64,000 nucleotides of DNA from Trileptium ribeirensis. Lineage: Eukaryota; Nematoda; Enoplea; Enoplida; Thoracostomopsidae. Below, in pieces: positions 35,897 through 48,390 of the stretch (positions are counted from its first letter, which is position 1; each line of letters begins with the position of its first letter). The notes beneath the pieces are model-generated. The model did no database searches. It saw nothing but the letters and a program-made list of their open reading frames with translations, and was not told the origin of the DNA. The position numbers and the translations under genes were made by a program. Where the stretch lies: contig JASANE010012322.1 in NCBI GenBank assembly GCA_030248225.1, positions 25,040 to 89,039 on the forward strand, read 5' to 3'.

Positions 35897-37046
35897 CAGG
35901 GAATAACCAGAACCAGCAACCGGAGCCGTCGATTTAAACCGCATCCGGAACCGGAACCTGGTCTTCGAAATTTATATATAGTAAAACAGATGATGGAAGA
36001 AATGAAGGTATAGTGGATTTAAAATGCATTAAAAATAACTTTTACATTAAACTTAATGTATTGCGATGGTATTATTGCCTTTCTGAAACTTAAAGAGACT
36101 GAGGAAGCTAATAATGTTTATTTATCGATCAAATATGTCGGCTTTTGGGCATTCAGAGCAAAAAATGTCTTCCACTATACACCATTGCGTATACTGCGTC
36201 ACATCGAATGTGCTTACAAAGCTTGGAGCGTAGAATACATACTTTCGCTCTGTCTCCAGTCGCCTCCCTTTACTACACATACGCTTGTTGCATGTTCTTC
36301 TGTAGGAAACTTAAAATTATTGGTTTATATGATTCTAAGAGAAAATAATAGATAGAAGGTAATTTTCTGATCAGTGATCAGAGACACTGTTTAAGCTAGC
36401 GTTGCACAAACAGTGCCCGTCAGTTAGGTCATAATGATGATAACTTTCTAATCAGAATGCTTTAAATGAGACACACTGTGATGCTGCTCGCACAGTTTCA
36501 ATAAATACAGTTCATTGCCAAGAAAGCAGTTTCTAGCTGCGTTGCAGATAACGTTAGTTTACTTCAATTTAGACTGAGTTACTAAGTTTACAAGCGCACT
36601 GGTGGGTGCTTGACGCATTTTATGTTAGCCAAGCATACCCTAAGTAGTTCTGCGTAAGCCATACTCTGTTACCGAGTTGGACCGGTTTAATTCAAACGTA
36701 TCCCACAGAGTTCTGGATGTGTAAAATAGCTGCTACAAGCATCGAACTGGCTTTGACTTAACAAACACCTGCAGGTTATTATGAAAAATTCCTGCTCAAA
36801 TTATGTGCCCTACTTACTTTTCACACGGCAAATTGGTTAATCTTTTCTTTTGCTTGGTTGTATTGGAACTTGATCATTGTATAATATATATTACATATGT
36901 TTGGATTACGGGATGAAGCAAAAAACTTGGAAAATTTCAAACAAAATTTTTAAACCGGAATTCCGGTTCCGGTATGGTTTTTGCCCTTTGCTGGAACCGC
37001 AACCGAACACGATTTTCGCCGGAACCGGAATTCCGGTTACTCCCTG
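35897..37046. mobile_element. hAT-like non-autonomous element A, copy 1
   Basis: The ends are CAGGGAATAACC... and ...GGTTACTCCCTG, with further inverted GGAACCGGAA words inside (TIR of the type CAGGGARTAACCGGAA). A perfect 8-bp target duplication CTGGATAC lies at 35889-35896 and 37047-37054. The CAGG ends and 8-bp duplications are the hallmark of hAT transposons. Internal frames up to 99 codons are not a recognisable transposase, so it is a 1150-bp non-autonomous copy. Two sister copies lie at 37143 and 41920. Confidence 0.92.
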
Positions 37047-37142
37047 CTGGATACCCTAAAGCGCGATTTAGTTCCGCTAAAAAGAAAATTAATTAAACAG
37101 GCACTAATGGCTTTGTGAGCACTATTTTGAGTACCAACACAG

Positions 37143-38286
37143 CAGGGAATAACCGGAACCCAAATTTGCCGGAACCGGAACTTGGTCTTCGAAATTTATA
37201 TATAATAAAACAGATGAAGGAAGAAATCAAGGTATAGTGGATTTAAAATGCATTAAAAATAACTTTTATATTAAACTTAATGTATTGCGGTGGTATTATT
37301 GCCTTTCTGAAACTTTAAAGAGACTGAGGAAGCTAATAATGTTTATTTATTGATCAAATACGTCGATTTTTGGACACCCAGAGCAAAAAATGCCTTCCAC
37401 TATACACCATTGCGTATACTGCGTCAAATCGAATATGTTTACAAAGCTTGGAGCGTAGAATACACACTTTCGCTCTGTCTCCAGTCGCCTTGCTTTACTA
37501 CACATACGTTTGTTACATGTTCTGTAGGAAACTTGAAATTATTGGTTTATATGATTCTAAGAGAAAATAATAGATAGAAGGTAATTTTCTGATCAGTGGT
37601 CAGGGACACTGTTTAGGCTAGTGCCCGTACGTTTTGTACAAACAGTGCCCGTAAGTTAGATGGTAACTTTCTAATCAGAATGCTATATATATATAAATGA
37701 GACACGTTGTGATGCTACTCGCGCAGATTCAATAAATACAGTTCTTACCAAGAAATCAGTTTCTAGCTGCGTTGCAGATAACGTTAGTTGTTTACTTCAA
37801 TTTAGACTGATTTACCAAGTTTACAAGCGCACTGGCGGGTGCTTGGCGCAATTTATGTTAGCCAAGCATACCCTGAGTACTTCTGCGTAAGCCATACTCT
37901 GTTACCGAGTTGGACCGGTTTAATTGAAACGTACCCCACAGACTTCTGGATGTGTAAAATAGTTGCTACAAGCATCGACGTGGATTTGATTTGTTAACAA
38001 ACTCCTGCAGGTTATTATGAAAAATTCCAACTGAAATTATGTGCCCTACTTACGTTTCAGACGTGAAATTGCTTAGTTAATCTTTTCTTTTGCTTGGTTG
38101 TATTGGAGCTTGATCATTGTATAATATATATTGCATATGTTTGGATCACAGATGAAGCAAAAAACGTGGAAAATTTCAAACAAACTTTTTAAACCCGAAT
38201 TCCGGTTCCGGTATGGTTTTTGCCCTTTGCCGGAACCGCAACCGGAACACGATTTTAGCAGGAACCGGAATTCCGGTTACTCCCTG
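37143..38286. mobile_element. hAT-like non-autonomous element A, copy 2
   Basis: It has the same CAGGGAATAACC / GGTTACTCCCTG ends and the same interior as copy 1, with a small local duplication near 37620-37640. The 8-bp target duplication is CAACACAG at 37135-37142 and 38287-38294. It lies only 96 bp after copy 1 in the same orientation. Confidence 0.92.
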
Positions 38287-38436
38287 CAACACAGTGGGGA
38301 TTGGTAAGGATATACAGATACGATTTCATATCCAGATATTATCAGCGATGTCGGGATATCCTAATATTCCGTTTCGTTGCCAGGTGGAAAACTTTACTGG
38401 AAGTGAACGACAAAATCTGGTTTCGAGAATTCAGAA

Positions 38437-38754
38437 ATGACACTGTTTACCTTTCCATGTGACCGTCTGGAGAGAGGTTTTTGTCGTTACATGTATATAT
38501 ACGTATATATTGGCTTTAGGCAGTGGAATTTAGTGTATATATACTATTATAGTAATTGGTGCCGTAGCCAATTAGACGAAAACACATTATTTGATCATCT
38601 CGGATTGCAAGTTACTTGGAAAACCAAAATACTTCATTTTCAAAACTGTATAGAGCATGAGTATTCGACTACTGTCAGCATTATTGCGCATCATAAGATT
38701 GTGGTAGGTGGGTTTTGGGTAGGAAGGAACCATACTAACGCTGATGATATTTAG
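38437..38754 (+). other. Open frame with a protein-level partner at 39768-39977 (minus)
   Basis: The 105-codon frame contains ENTLFDHLGLQV...ILHFQNCIEHEY. A minus-strand frame at 39977-39768 contains RNTLSNIFGLQV...LRFSKCIELEVY. The shared GLQV is encoded by different synonymous codons in the two (GGATTGCAAGTT and GGTTTACAGGTA), and about 13 of 30 aligned residues agree with one gap. This suggests two old copies of a coding segment facing each other. No family is recognised and no complete gene is visible; it may be a decayed transposon protein or a duplicated exon. Confidence 0.3.
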
Positions 38755-38777
38755 ATCTAGATACAATTCGACGTTAA

Positions 38778-39201
38778 TGCGGGACTAAACTTAACCTGCT
38801 CCCACTAACTATCCTATTTTGTAAAACCCGATGTCGAATCTACATCCATTGTTAGCGAACAAGTAAGAAAGGGGATTCGATTCATTGCTAGCCCAGAAGT
38901 ATTGATTCGCCATCGGCCAATAGCAGTTCTACGACAATTCGCTTAGGATTCGTGTCTGTTCGCGAACAAATTCAATATAAATGCGACGGTATAAACGAAA
39001 GGGTCCTTTATTTTTGTCATTACTTTCGCGAACATAACTCTCGGTAATTCAAATGCGATAAAATTTCGTTCGCAAACAATTTTGATGTTCGCGAACAGAA
39101 AACAACAAATTTTTGCTTCAGTTAATAGAGTTCGGTAACAAATATTTTTCCAAATAACAAAATAGGATAGTCCGAGGACGCAGGTTAAGTTTACTCACGC
39201 A
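38778..39201. mobile_element. Harbinger-like MITE family M1, copy 1
   Basis: The left end TGCGGGACTAAACTTAACCT and the inverted right end (AGGTTAAGTTTACTCACGCA) pair, and the pairing continues through ACTATCCTATTTTGT, giving a TIR of about 45 bp with mismatches. TAA flanks both sides (38775-38777 and 39202-39204), the 3-bp duplication typical of PIF/Harbinger elements. The interior has repeated TTCGCGAAC-like words and no open frame. Confidence 0.75.
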
Positions 39202-39204
39202 TAA

Positions 39205-40002
39205 AATAAGTTACGAGTACTTAAGTAAAGAAAGCAAGGAGCCACCAATAGATGTATTGGTCTGCCTGCGACCGGGCTACCTTTTCACAAAAGTTGTGCT
39301 AGTTTTCTAAGGTAGACGTGGATGTCCCTCGGGCGTAGTGAACATAGGATTCGATTAACCTATCAACGTTTTCTGAATGTGCTCTTAATACTAGTGTGTT
39401 TCTTTGAAGCAATCGTGACGGTTTTGCCTTTAAAATAAGCAGGGTTGAAGCCATGCTGGCCAAACATGCCGAAGCTTATGACTTCACTGAAGTTAAATGA
39501 GCTTAACGATTATGACTGTTCGCGAAACAAGAGCTAGATAAGGCTAACGTAGCTATACCATAGCGGCCTTTGTCCATAAAACTATAGAAGCTGAACATTG
39601 TTTCGGATTTAGTTAAGTCACACTAACCTAGAGAAATATTGTTTTTATGGTACATTTTATAGCCATAGTGACAGCAACAGGGCTGCAGCTAGAATAGCTA
39701 AGAGTGCGAGTAACCAACTTCAGATTTTTACTTTTCTATTTAAGTATCATTAATAATTAGTTCGAAGTTAAGGATGCTCGATCAAAATGGTATTATGAAA
39801 AAAGTGGAGTTTAAAATTTTGGTCATTTGATATGTAAACCTCAAGTTCTATACACTTAGAAAAACGCAGAGTTATCGGAGATGATACCTGTAAACCGAAA
39901 ATGTTGCTAAGTGTGTTGCGTGCGGTAATATTTTTATATGTTATCCGTTTTTGTTTACATTCGATGAAGTGGCTCATGGTATTCTAGTTGCAATAATACT
40001 AA
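39205..40002. other. Intergenic or intronic sequence with the minus-strand partner frame
   Basis: It holds the minus-strand frame 39977-39768 described with 38437-38754. Its strand contains TTTTCGGTTTACAG, which would be a fair splice acceptor within the conserved block. Otherwise no gene or repeat was recognised. Confidence 0.35.
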
Positions 40003-41690
40003 TCAGAACGTAATGAAACGTACTGGAGATTGTGTGTTGCAAGGGTGAAAGCTTCTAAATTCCATCTGTGTGTCTGTGTGTGAACGGCCATAACTCGGGA
40101 TCGACTTAACCAGTTTTCATGATCTTGTGCTCATTCGAGCCGGCATAGTCGATTTACCGTGTATACATCCCCGAGCGTTTTTTTATTTGAGGATACGGTT
40201 CAAGGGTCAAAATGTTGGTTTCCCCATTTTGCCACATTTTAGTACCTTCACGGAAGCAAGATTATTTTTATCTCAACTTTCGATTTTTTCTCTGGTTGGT
40301 TTTACTTTATAGTTGAATGATAAATGCCGATGCCTCTTTTTTGTTTTTCGATTAAGGCTCAGGTTCTGGATTTATGGGGTTTGAAGTACGGGGATAGGGC
40401 GCCCCAATGGTTGCTCGACCCAAAATTTGAATATTTGTTCTGACGTCTTGGGCGGCTGATAAGTTTCACCTGGGGGGGGGGTTCGGGCATGGGAAACTCG
40501 TTGCCGGTGCTGATTTTGCTCTCTGGCCAATTGTTCTATGAATGCGGAGGTATGAAGCCCCATGGTTGGGGGCCAGAGGACAAAATGAGGGGTTTTTATA
40601 TTTTAGTATCCTTCACGGAAGCAAAGTTATTTTATCTTAACTTTAGATTTTTTTAATCTGATTGATTTTATTTCATCGTAAAACGACAAATGACGATGCC
40701 TCTTTTTTCTTTTTCTATTAATGCTCCGGTTCATGGGGTTTGAGGTATGGCACCCTCGTGGTTCCTCGACAAAAATTCGAAAATTTGTTCTGACGTCCTA
40801 GACGGCTGAATAGTTTTACTTGGGGGTTTTCTGGCATAGGCAACTCATTTTTGGCGTTGGTTTTGCTCTACGACCCATGGTTGGTTCCATGGGTACTGGG
40901 TATGGCGCTACCATGGTTCATCGACCCAAAATTCCCAATTTTATTGTGACGTACTGGGAGGCCGATAGCTTGCACTGGGGAATTTTGGGGCGTGGGAAAG
41001 TTATTGTCGCTGTTGTTTTTACTCTGCGACTCATGGTTCCGTGGGTACGGGGGTATGGCGCCCCCATGTTTCCTCGACCCAAAAATCGTAATTTTATTGT
41101 GACGTCCTGAGAAGCTGATAGCTCACACTTTTAGTTTTTGAGTGGAGCGAGGCTAAGTCGAGCGAAGCGTTTTTATTTTCTGTCTGTGACCAAAAAAGTC
41201 GATGTCCGTCCGTTCGTTAGTTCGTTCGGTCCGACGGATCTCAAGAACCACTGAACCGATTTTAAAAAACTTTTTTGTTTGAAAGCCTATCATGTCAGAG
41301 TGTGCACCTGATATTTGGGATTAAAAATTTTGAGTGGTTAATTAGTAATTAGCTAATTAGTCAAGCTTATGCAGCTAAAATAGAGAATTTTGCAATATTT
41401 ATGTTATTTATTGAAATAGAATCGTTTCGATCAAACCATGATAGGGTTTTTTGGGTCAAAGAATTCAAATATAATATTTTTACCAATGATAAAGCCTTAT
41501 GCCCTATGCAATGTAGTTATTTGAAGAACATAAAATTGAGTACACTCGTAATGCCACAGCTCAAGCTCCGCTCACAAATGTAGTTCCACTACCGACTAGT
41601 GTTCTAACTTGTGCGGTATTGTTTGTCCACATATATAGCATATCGACGTATGCTATCAAGAGCTGATTGGCTGTGCACGCAAAAAGATTT
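40003..41690 (+). mobile_element. Helentron-like family H1, copy 2 (interrupted, 3' truncated)
   Basis: The 5' end TCAGAACGTAATGAAAC is followed by the shared GGAGATTGTGTGTTGCA start and two internal ~370-bp units (landmark TTTTTTGTTTTTCGATTAAG near 40344; a variant near 40714). It is cut at 41139 by an H2 element and resumes at 41600 with TGTTCTAACTTGTGCGG and the ATAGCATATCGACGTATGCTAT palindrome. It then diverges near 41690, before the usual CTAG end. Confidence 0.75.
41139..41599 (+). mobile_element. Helentron-like family H2, copy 2 (nested in H1)
   Basis: The 5' end is TGAGTGGAGCGAGG and the 3' end GTTCCACTACCGACTAG followed by T, with the subterminal CAAGCTCCGCTCA inverted repeat. It is about 93-95% alike to 35237-35702 by eye. 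It sits inside an H1 copy between T-rich flanks (GTTTT | TGTTCTAACTTG in uninterrupted H1), so it is younger than that copy. Confidence 0.8.
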
Positions 41691-41919
41691 CGCTTTATAT
41701 ATTAATCTCGCAAACGAAACTATATTTTGGACCACTGTCTTTAAAAACACACAATATATAAATCAAATAGGGCATATTGTTTTCGCTGTTTGGCTCTAGC
41801 TTTTTAACCATTGGATTTCGGTTTGGCGAAGCTCTCTTTAGTTATGTGTTTTATTGGCACGTATAGATATAATTTTATACAGTTTTCTGATACTCTGGAA
41901 TTTGCGACTATATAGGTTG

Positions 41920-43054
41920 CAGGGAATAACCGGAACCGAAATTTACCGGAACCGGAACCAGCAACCGGAACCGTCCATTTAAACCGGATCCGGAACCGGA
42001 ACTTGGTCTTCGAAATTTATATATAGTAAAACAGATGATGGAAGAAATGAAGGTATAGTGGATTTAAAACGCATTAAAAAGTAACTTTTACATTAAACTT
42101 AATGTATTGCGATGGTATTATTGCCTTTCTGAAACTTTAAAGAGACTGAGGAAGCTAATAATGTTTATTTATCGATCAAATATATTGGTTTTTGGACATT
42201 CAGGGCAAAAAATGTCTTCCACTATACACCATTGCATATACTGCGTCAAATCGAATGTGCTTACAAAGCTTGGAGCGTAGAATACACACTTTCGCTCTGT
42301 CTCCAGTCGCCTCCCTTTACTACACATACGTTTGTTGCATGTTCTTCTGTAGGAAACTTAAAATTATTGGTTTATATGATTCTAAGACAAAATAATAGAT
42401 AGACGGTAATTTTCTGATCAGTGGTCAGAGACACTGTTTAGACTAGCGTTGGACAAACAGTGCCCGTCAGTTAGATCATAATGATGATAACTTTCTAATC
42501 AGAAGCTATAAATGAGACACACTGTGATGCTGCTCGCACAGTTTCAATAAATACAGTTCACTGCCAAGAAAGCAATTTTTAGCTGCGTTGCAGATAACGT
42601 TAGTTTACTTCAATTTAGACTGATTTACCAAATTTACGAGCGCACTGGCCGGTGCTTGACGCAATTTATGTTAGCCAAGCATACCCTAAGTACTTCTGCG
42701 TAAGCCATACTCTGTTACCGAGTTGGACCGGTTTAAGTCAAACGTATCCCACAGACTTCTGGATGTGTAAAATAGCTGCTACAAGCATCGACCTGGCCTT
42801 GATTTAACAAATTCCTGCTCAAATTATGTGCCCTACTTACGTTTCACACGGCAAATTGGTTAGTTAATCTTTTCTTTTGCTTGGTTGTATTGGAGCTTGA
42901 TCATTGTATAAGATATATATATTACATATGTTTGGATTACAGGATGAAGCAAAAACGTAGAAAATTTCAAACAAAATTTTTAAACCGGAATTCCGGTTCC
43001 GGTATGTGTTTTGCCCTTTGCCGGAACCGGAACCGGAATTCCGGTTACTCCCTG
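41920..43054. mobile_element. hAT-like non-autonomous element A, copy 3
   Basis: It has the same ends and interior as the copies at 35897 and 37143. The perfect 8-bp target duplication is ATAGGTTG at 41912-41919 and 43055-43062. The three different target duplications show three independent insertions, or retention of the duplications after insertion, rather than segmental duplication. Confidence 0.92.
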
Positions 43055-43062
43055 ATAGGTTG

Positions 43063-45899
43063 CCAACAATAGCACTTCCTTTCGTATGGCTGCTACAAAC
43101 ACATGCTTTTATGATTTTAGCAACCGAGTGAAAATTTTGATATGCCGTAAGATGTCCAGCGTTTTGTTGGATTTCGATATTTTAGTTAGTGTAACATGAG
43201 TACTAAAGGACGAGATGGAATATTGTCAATATCTTATTTCCTGGGTTGTTTCTGCATGTTTTCGATGTTTTAATCAACAAGGTGGGCTCGATGTCGTTGA
43301 ACTGAACACAACGATTGTAATTGAATTTGCGTGAAATATATTTAATACGGTAAGCAGTAAAGGCATGCAACAGGAATATGATACCGACAATTTAGATGTT
43401 TATATAAATGATAATATATTAAAAAATTATAGCCCCCAGATATTTTCTCATAATATCATGGCGCCTTCCGGAACAGATTCCCAATACATATGTTTAAAAA
43501 ATTTTGTATATAAAAATAATGTATTCGGTGGGAGCATGAATGCATCGAATTTTTCAAAATTAATAACTTTTTAAGATGCAGTCATGTAATCTGTTGCCAA
43601 TAATCATTAATGTATTAGGCATTTATCAAAATGATATCATTCAGGTTACTGAATCGTTGATTGTTAACCGGCATAATCTTTGATTGTCCTGACTGATATC
43701 TTGACTTTTTCAATCTTAATCTAAATATATTTATCATCCCAGTATACGTTACATCCGCGGCTTTGGTCAACTTTAGCCAATAAGGTTTTCTTGTGGTTTA
43801 AGCAACATTTTCAAATACCCCCAAAAACGTCTACACCGGTTTTGAAGGTATCACAATTTTACCTCAGTATGTTACTAAAATGTAACACTTTTAGCTACAA
43901 GGTTTAATTATAAATTTCGAGTGTTTCCTTCTTTTTGGTCACTGGAAGAAGACACACACACGGTCTTTGTCGCTTTCATATGTGCTCGAAGTGGCATCAG
44001 CGTGTTTTATTATTGTCCTTCTGAGTCTTAAAACAGAGATCCTGGAATCTCAATTTTGAACCTACGAATAATCGCAGAGCCCATATTATGCTACGCTTCC
44101 CCGTTATAGTCATGACATAAAGTTTTGACTTGGAATATCTTGTCCGAAAAGAAGAAAAAACTTCACCTGAAAGGTAAGCGAGTGCAGATTTAAAAAATAA
44201 TTATGAAAACATCTTGCACACGGTGAATCCAATTTTGCCGAATTTTGAAACTTTTTCCAGTTATGAATTAAACAAGATATGGCCGGATTTCGAAATTAAA
44301 TTATATACATTATACAACGTCGGAATTTCTAATTATCCTAAGGATACGCGGAACCCAGCTAAACCTTAGTTGGCAAATCTAGGCTAGAATCTAGGCCAAG
44401 TGCCTAAATTCGGACACAGTCCTAGTCCTCTTGCACTACTGAACCTAGATTGTGGTGCTGGTTACGTAGTGTAATCACCGCTTATGTGAATGCGCAATGC
44501 AAAACCGAGGTTAGCCAAATTATGTGTTAACGTTAACAAGCTGCTTATAAAGTGCAAAGAAATTTTATTTTATTTTATAGTTTAACAACAAAAAGTTTTT
44601 ATTTTGTCTTGGGCAGAAGTTGTGGCGTACACTCTATTATATACATCTTGTGTCTACGACGTATATACACATCTGTTTGCGCCAAGCCGGGTTTTCCCAT
44701 TATTTTGTTCGACTATTGTTTTGGTTTGTTTCGTTGTGAGTTTGTTTAATTTATTGTGGCATTATTATTAGATGTGTTTTGAGGTATAACAACTAAAAGC
44801 GAAAACGTACACTGAATGTCCTTTACTCATAGTCGCAGTGTTATGTAAGTTTAACAATTAGTTGGTTAGTCTTCGAAATCATAAGATGGGTTGCATTGTT
44901 TGAATGTAGTGAAGCTGGAAATTTAATTTTTTTGTTTTATATGATTAACGAACGAATCTCTGAGTTTGCATACATTTCGAATTACATAGATATATATGGA
45001 TTACGATTTAGTTTTTACTAAGCCGGAGTATTTTTTACGCTCTCATTTTGTTCGAAAGCATTATGCTTTTATTTAAAGCTGGTGACATTAGAGTTACGTG
45101 CGAAATATGTTTTTCAAGAAAAATGTGCAGCTGCTATTTGCTCTTCGTCTACGATATATCTTTATTTCTGTCTATAACAGTATTTTATGTATTTTCGAAG
45201 GGTTTGACTGGGCAATAAAATGGTAATGGATTAGTTTTTATAAAATTGGCACGCAATTTATTAGTCGCTGTGCTATACCTATGCTGTCACAAATAGTAGG
45301 GAAAATAACACTACAGTCTGGTTCAATAAAAGTATCAAAATATGCCCAACCGTTAAATGTGCACATAATTCGAGCTATTATATCTATATCTATATATACA
45401 GATCTACAAATAATATCCTATTTTGGTAAATAGTAACAGTGTGTTTTCGCTAATTTGAACCATTTTGTCGCTGTCTTAACGCAAAAGGGCATTTACGCTA
45501 CAACGGATTATATATAGGCAAAATCTTTGTGATCGTACAGCTTCGACGTTGGTTCGTCTTGTCGATTTACGGCTTTCTATTTATTCAATAATTGTTCAAT
45601 ACTTAGTCGTCGTTTTTTAAAACTGGAAGAATGTGCTATGTAAAATTGGCATTTTATTTTTTCCTAGAAAGCTTGGTCTAAAACCCATACTTGAGTTGCA
45701 TCGTTTACATAGTGTACTCGCCACAAACGTGGAACAAAATTTGTCAATAGCTAACTTGGGTTGCCACAGCCCCCCACCAGTCATCGATTGATAGAAATTT
45801 GCGGCTAAAACCATGGATTTGCTATGAATTGTTGATTCGTATTTGAATCTATCATTATTGCAAACAAATGCAAGACCGCGGCAGAATCAAAAATTTTCA
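43063..45899. other. Long stretch without a recognised gene
   Basis: AT-rich sequence. A 69-codon frame at 43365-43574 (QQEYDTDNLDVYINDN...) has few signs of coding beyond its length. Frames at 44552-44749 (plus) and 45617-45814 (minus) are likewise unsupported. Around 44340-44520 there are GC-richer words (CTAGGCTAGAATCTAGGCC) without a gene. No repeat family shared with the rest of the window was recognised. Confidence 0.4.
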
Positions 45900-47010
45900 T
45901 TCAAAGTCCAGTGTCGTGTAAGCCAGATTTGATCACATTGCAAGCAATGTTTTCCAGCATTTGACAACTCGGCTGCCGAAGCAGTAAAGATCGACGTCTG
46001 TTTTGGGAGCTTTGCGACGTAATCTTAAGCAATTGGGTACCGCGGCTTGAGTAAGGCGTTAGCATAAAAATATATTCCATTGGGAAATGCATTTACAGGT
46101 GCACAAGTTTAACAGATCAGCCCGTTTACGACTCACTAACACACGTTGGAGCCCCAGAGAACGAAGACGCTTTTCGTAAGGGTGGTGTTACAAGTCAGGG
46201 AGCAATTTGGTAACGCGACTTTCCCCTGTAAAAAATAAACGCAGTGTATGGTCACCAAATACATGAACTATATTCAAATCTTCGTCCAAATTGGTGCTAT
46301 ATTTAAGAACATCCAACCGTTTGCTTTCAGTGTAACAAAATGTGTTGTAATGTGAAGCAATTTGTGATATATATGCACAAAATGTGATCGCAATGAGCCG
46401 AAAATTTCGGTAAAACGAATTCCAAGATCATTTAGAGGCGTAGAGTGCGACGAAAAGATGCGTTTACCGCCAAAGCAGTGGATTTCTCTGGTATTTGCAT
46501 AACCAAATTGTAGCAATCGAAAGTGTTTAGTATTATACAGCATATTGCACATCCGCTCCCAGCGTTCTCCCTCACATAAATATAAATATTTCTGGCTTGT
46601 CTAAATAGCTATATATATATTTCCGATGTATTCGCTTATCGATTTTGGTATCGTCAGCAAATCTAAATAACTTTCTCAGTACATTTCTGTTGATATCGTC
46701 AACATAAAGAAAAACAATATAGAATCTAAGACGGTACCATACGGTACGCCGCTTTTTACAGACAACTCTTAAGAGCATTTATACACCGTTAATTACTGCT
46801 TTCTGGGTTCTACCAGTTAAAAATTTCTCAGTCCAAACCAACAGCGGTCTACTAATGCCGTAACACTCCAATTTCAATAGAAGCTTACAATGCGCAATAC
46901 TCAAACAATGGTGTAAAGCTTGTCTAGCAAATTAAAAAAGCTTAGTAAAATGTTGAACCGATGTCGAACACCTTTCGACCAAAATTTGAATTTTTTCAAA
47001 CGAGCATTAT
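45900..47010 (-). pseudogene. Degenerate non-LTR retrotransposon (LINE) reverse-transcriptase remnant
   Basis: On the minus strand, reading down from about 47000, pieces of a LINE reverse transcriptase appear in order but in shifting frames. First comes KLECYGISRPLLVWTEKFLT with GRTQKAVINGV (the conserved 'leader-to-GRTQ' stretch). Next is a damaged PxGxVL-type loop, then FLYVDDIN and FADDTKI (the YxDD-region successor motif). A thumb segment (GYANTREIH, DLGIRFTEIF) follows, then RVTKLLPDL and YEKRLRSLGL, and a C-terminal tail around 46092-45901 (SRGTQLLKITSQ). Frameshifts and stops are frequent and the N-terminal part and endonuclease are absent. It is most like CR1/L2/Jockey-type LINEs; the exact clade is not decided. 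It is inactive. Confidence 0.82.
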
Positions 47011-47489
47011 ACACTTCTGGTGAGACTTGTCTATATATACTTATATGGGTTCCTCCAGATGACGACTCGGTTCCGCCATTTATATAGGTGTCGTATTTTG
47101 GAATGTTGTGAACACGGGAAGGGTAAGATTCAGGTATGGGCCCCAGCATATCCTAATGTAATGTATATTATAATAATGTTCATTAATGTAGGTAATCGGT
47201 TGATACAGATTGTATTGACAAAACAGTTAACAATTCTTAAAAATTACACTACCAAAGCAGTTCCATAATTTTTCATAACTGAATTCGGAGATGGAGAAGT
47301 GCTAGTTTCGGAATCGAAGAATTCTCACTAGACCGCACTATGGTGAAAAAGATGGGCGTCCGTTTATTTTTTCTCTGTAAACAGGACATCGTTATCTCAA
47401 CGTAAACCGATATTTACGTGTGAGGGCACATTATGAAAGCTACAATATTCTATATTGTGCTTTTTGGAGGTTTGATTCTGATTAGACGC
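47011..47489. other. Sequence between LINE remnant and R1 copy 2
   Basis: No gene is seen. The left 100-150 bp may still belong to the decayed LINE. A phrase near 47340-47460 (CGTTATCTCAACGTAAACCG, GAGGGCACATTATGAAAGCT) resembles the start of a dispersed repeat. Chance frames only. Confidence 0.35.
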
Positions 47490-48390
47490 ACGCAGGTCCC
47501 ACCCCAGGGGATCAAAAGGGGCTAACTAGGGCTACATGGCTAAATTGGGTCATTTTTGCTCATAACTCGGTAACCCTTGAGCCGAGTTGAATCATTTTGG
47601 TATCGAAATATGTGTCCTAGGAAGCTTGATTTATAGGTATATAAATTGGTTTAGTCCACTCTCTATGGGGCATGGGGGACTTTAGGAAATGGTCCAATTT
47701 CCAAAATTTTGGTCAAACTTGTCGAGGTGTAGCTATGTAACCACAAGCGATTCGAACGGCATTTGGTATGTATATAGAGCTACTTTGGGGCTACGCGTGG
47801 GATACAACAGATTTGATGCAGAAACCCTGGATCAATTGGTATTTGAGGCCAAATTTGAGCCCGGCGCCATATATAGTCATGTGTGACATTACCACTTCTA
47901 ACGGTATATTTATAGATTTGTGGCTCAAAATAGGTTCATATGGGTTTTCTTAGGTGCTGATTTCAAATCTTCAATATATTTAAACGTATCTTTTCGTCTA
48001 GAGGTAGTTATATCAATGGGTGAGACAAGGCGAATGGTGCGAAAGGGACGAATGACATGCGGTCTGTAGGAAATTCTGTTTATGTTTACTGTGCCACTGT
48101 GCTTTTGTTAGGATTCTTATATATACATAGATTACATACATATGTTGTTCACGATTTGTAAGCAGTTCTGAGGTAGAGTTAACCATCGTAGGGTGCGTAT
48201 TAGATATCTGACTATCAGTTTTGCTGCATCTATGCTTTATTGAACAGCAGATGGATAAATATTTTGTTGAGTTATATCTTTGTTTCGTAACAGGAATATA
48301 TTTTTAATGAGTTGTTCCACTGTATGTTAACGTTACACTTTCTCATTTCTCCGAATTCATATAGGTACTTGGCATGTCGCTAGGATTATA
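47490..48390 (+). repeat. Dispersed repeat family R1, copy 2
   Basis: It matches 1-885 in the same orientation, from GTCCCACC through CTCATTTCTCCGAATTCAT, with scattered substitutions and small indels. It lies about 480 bp upstream of the first SLC6 coding exon, so it could overlap the promoter region of that gene. Confidence 0.85.

Noticed and set aside
35897..43054. Internal frames of the hAT-like elements as transposase
   Set aside because: They are at most 99 codons and show no hAT dimerisation or catalytic motifs. The elements are non-autonomous.
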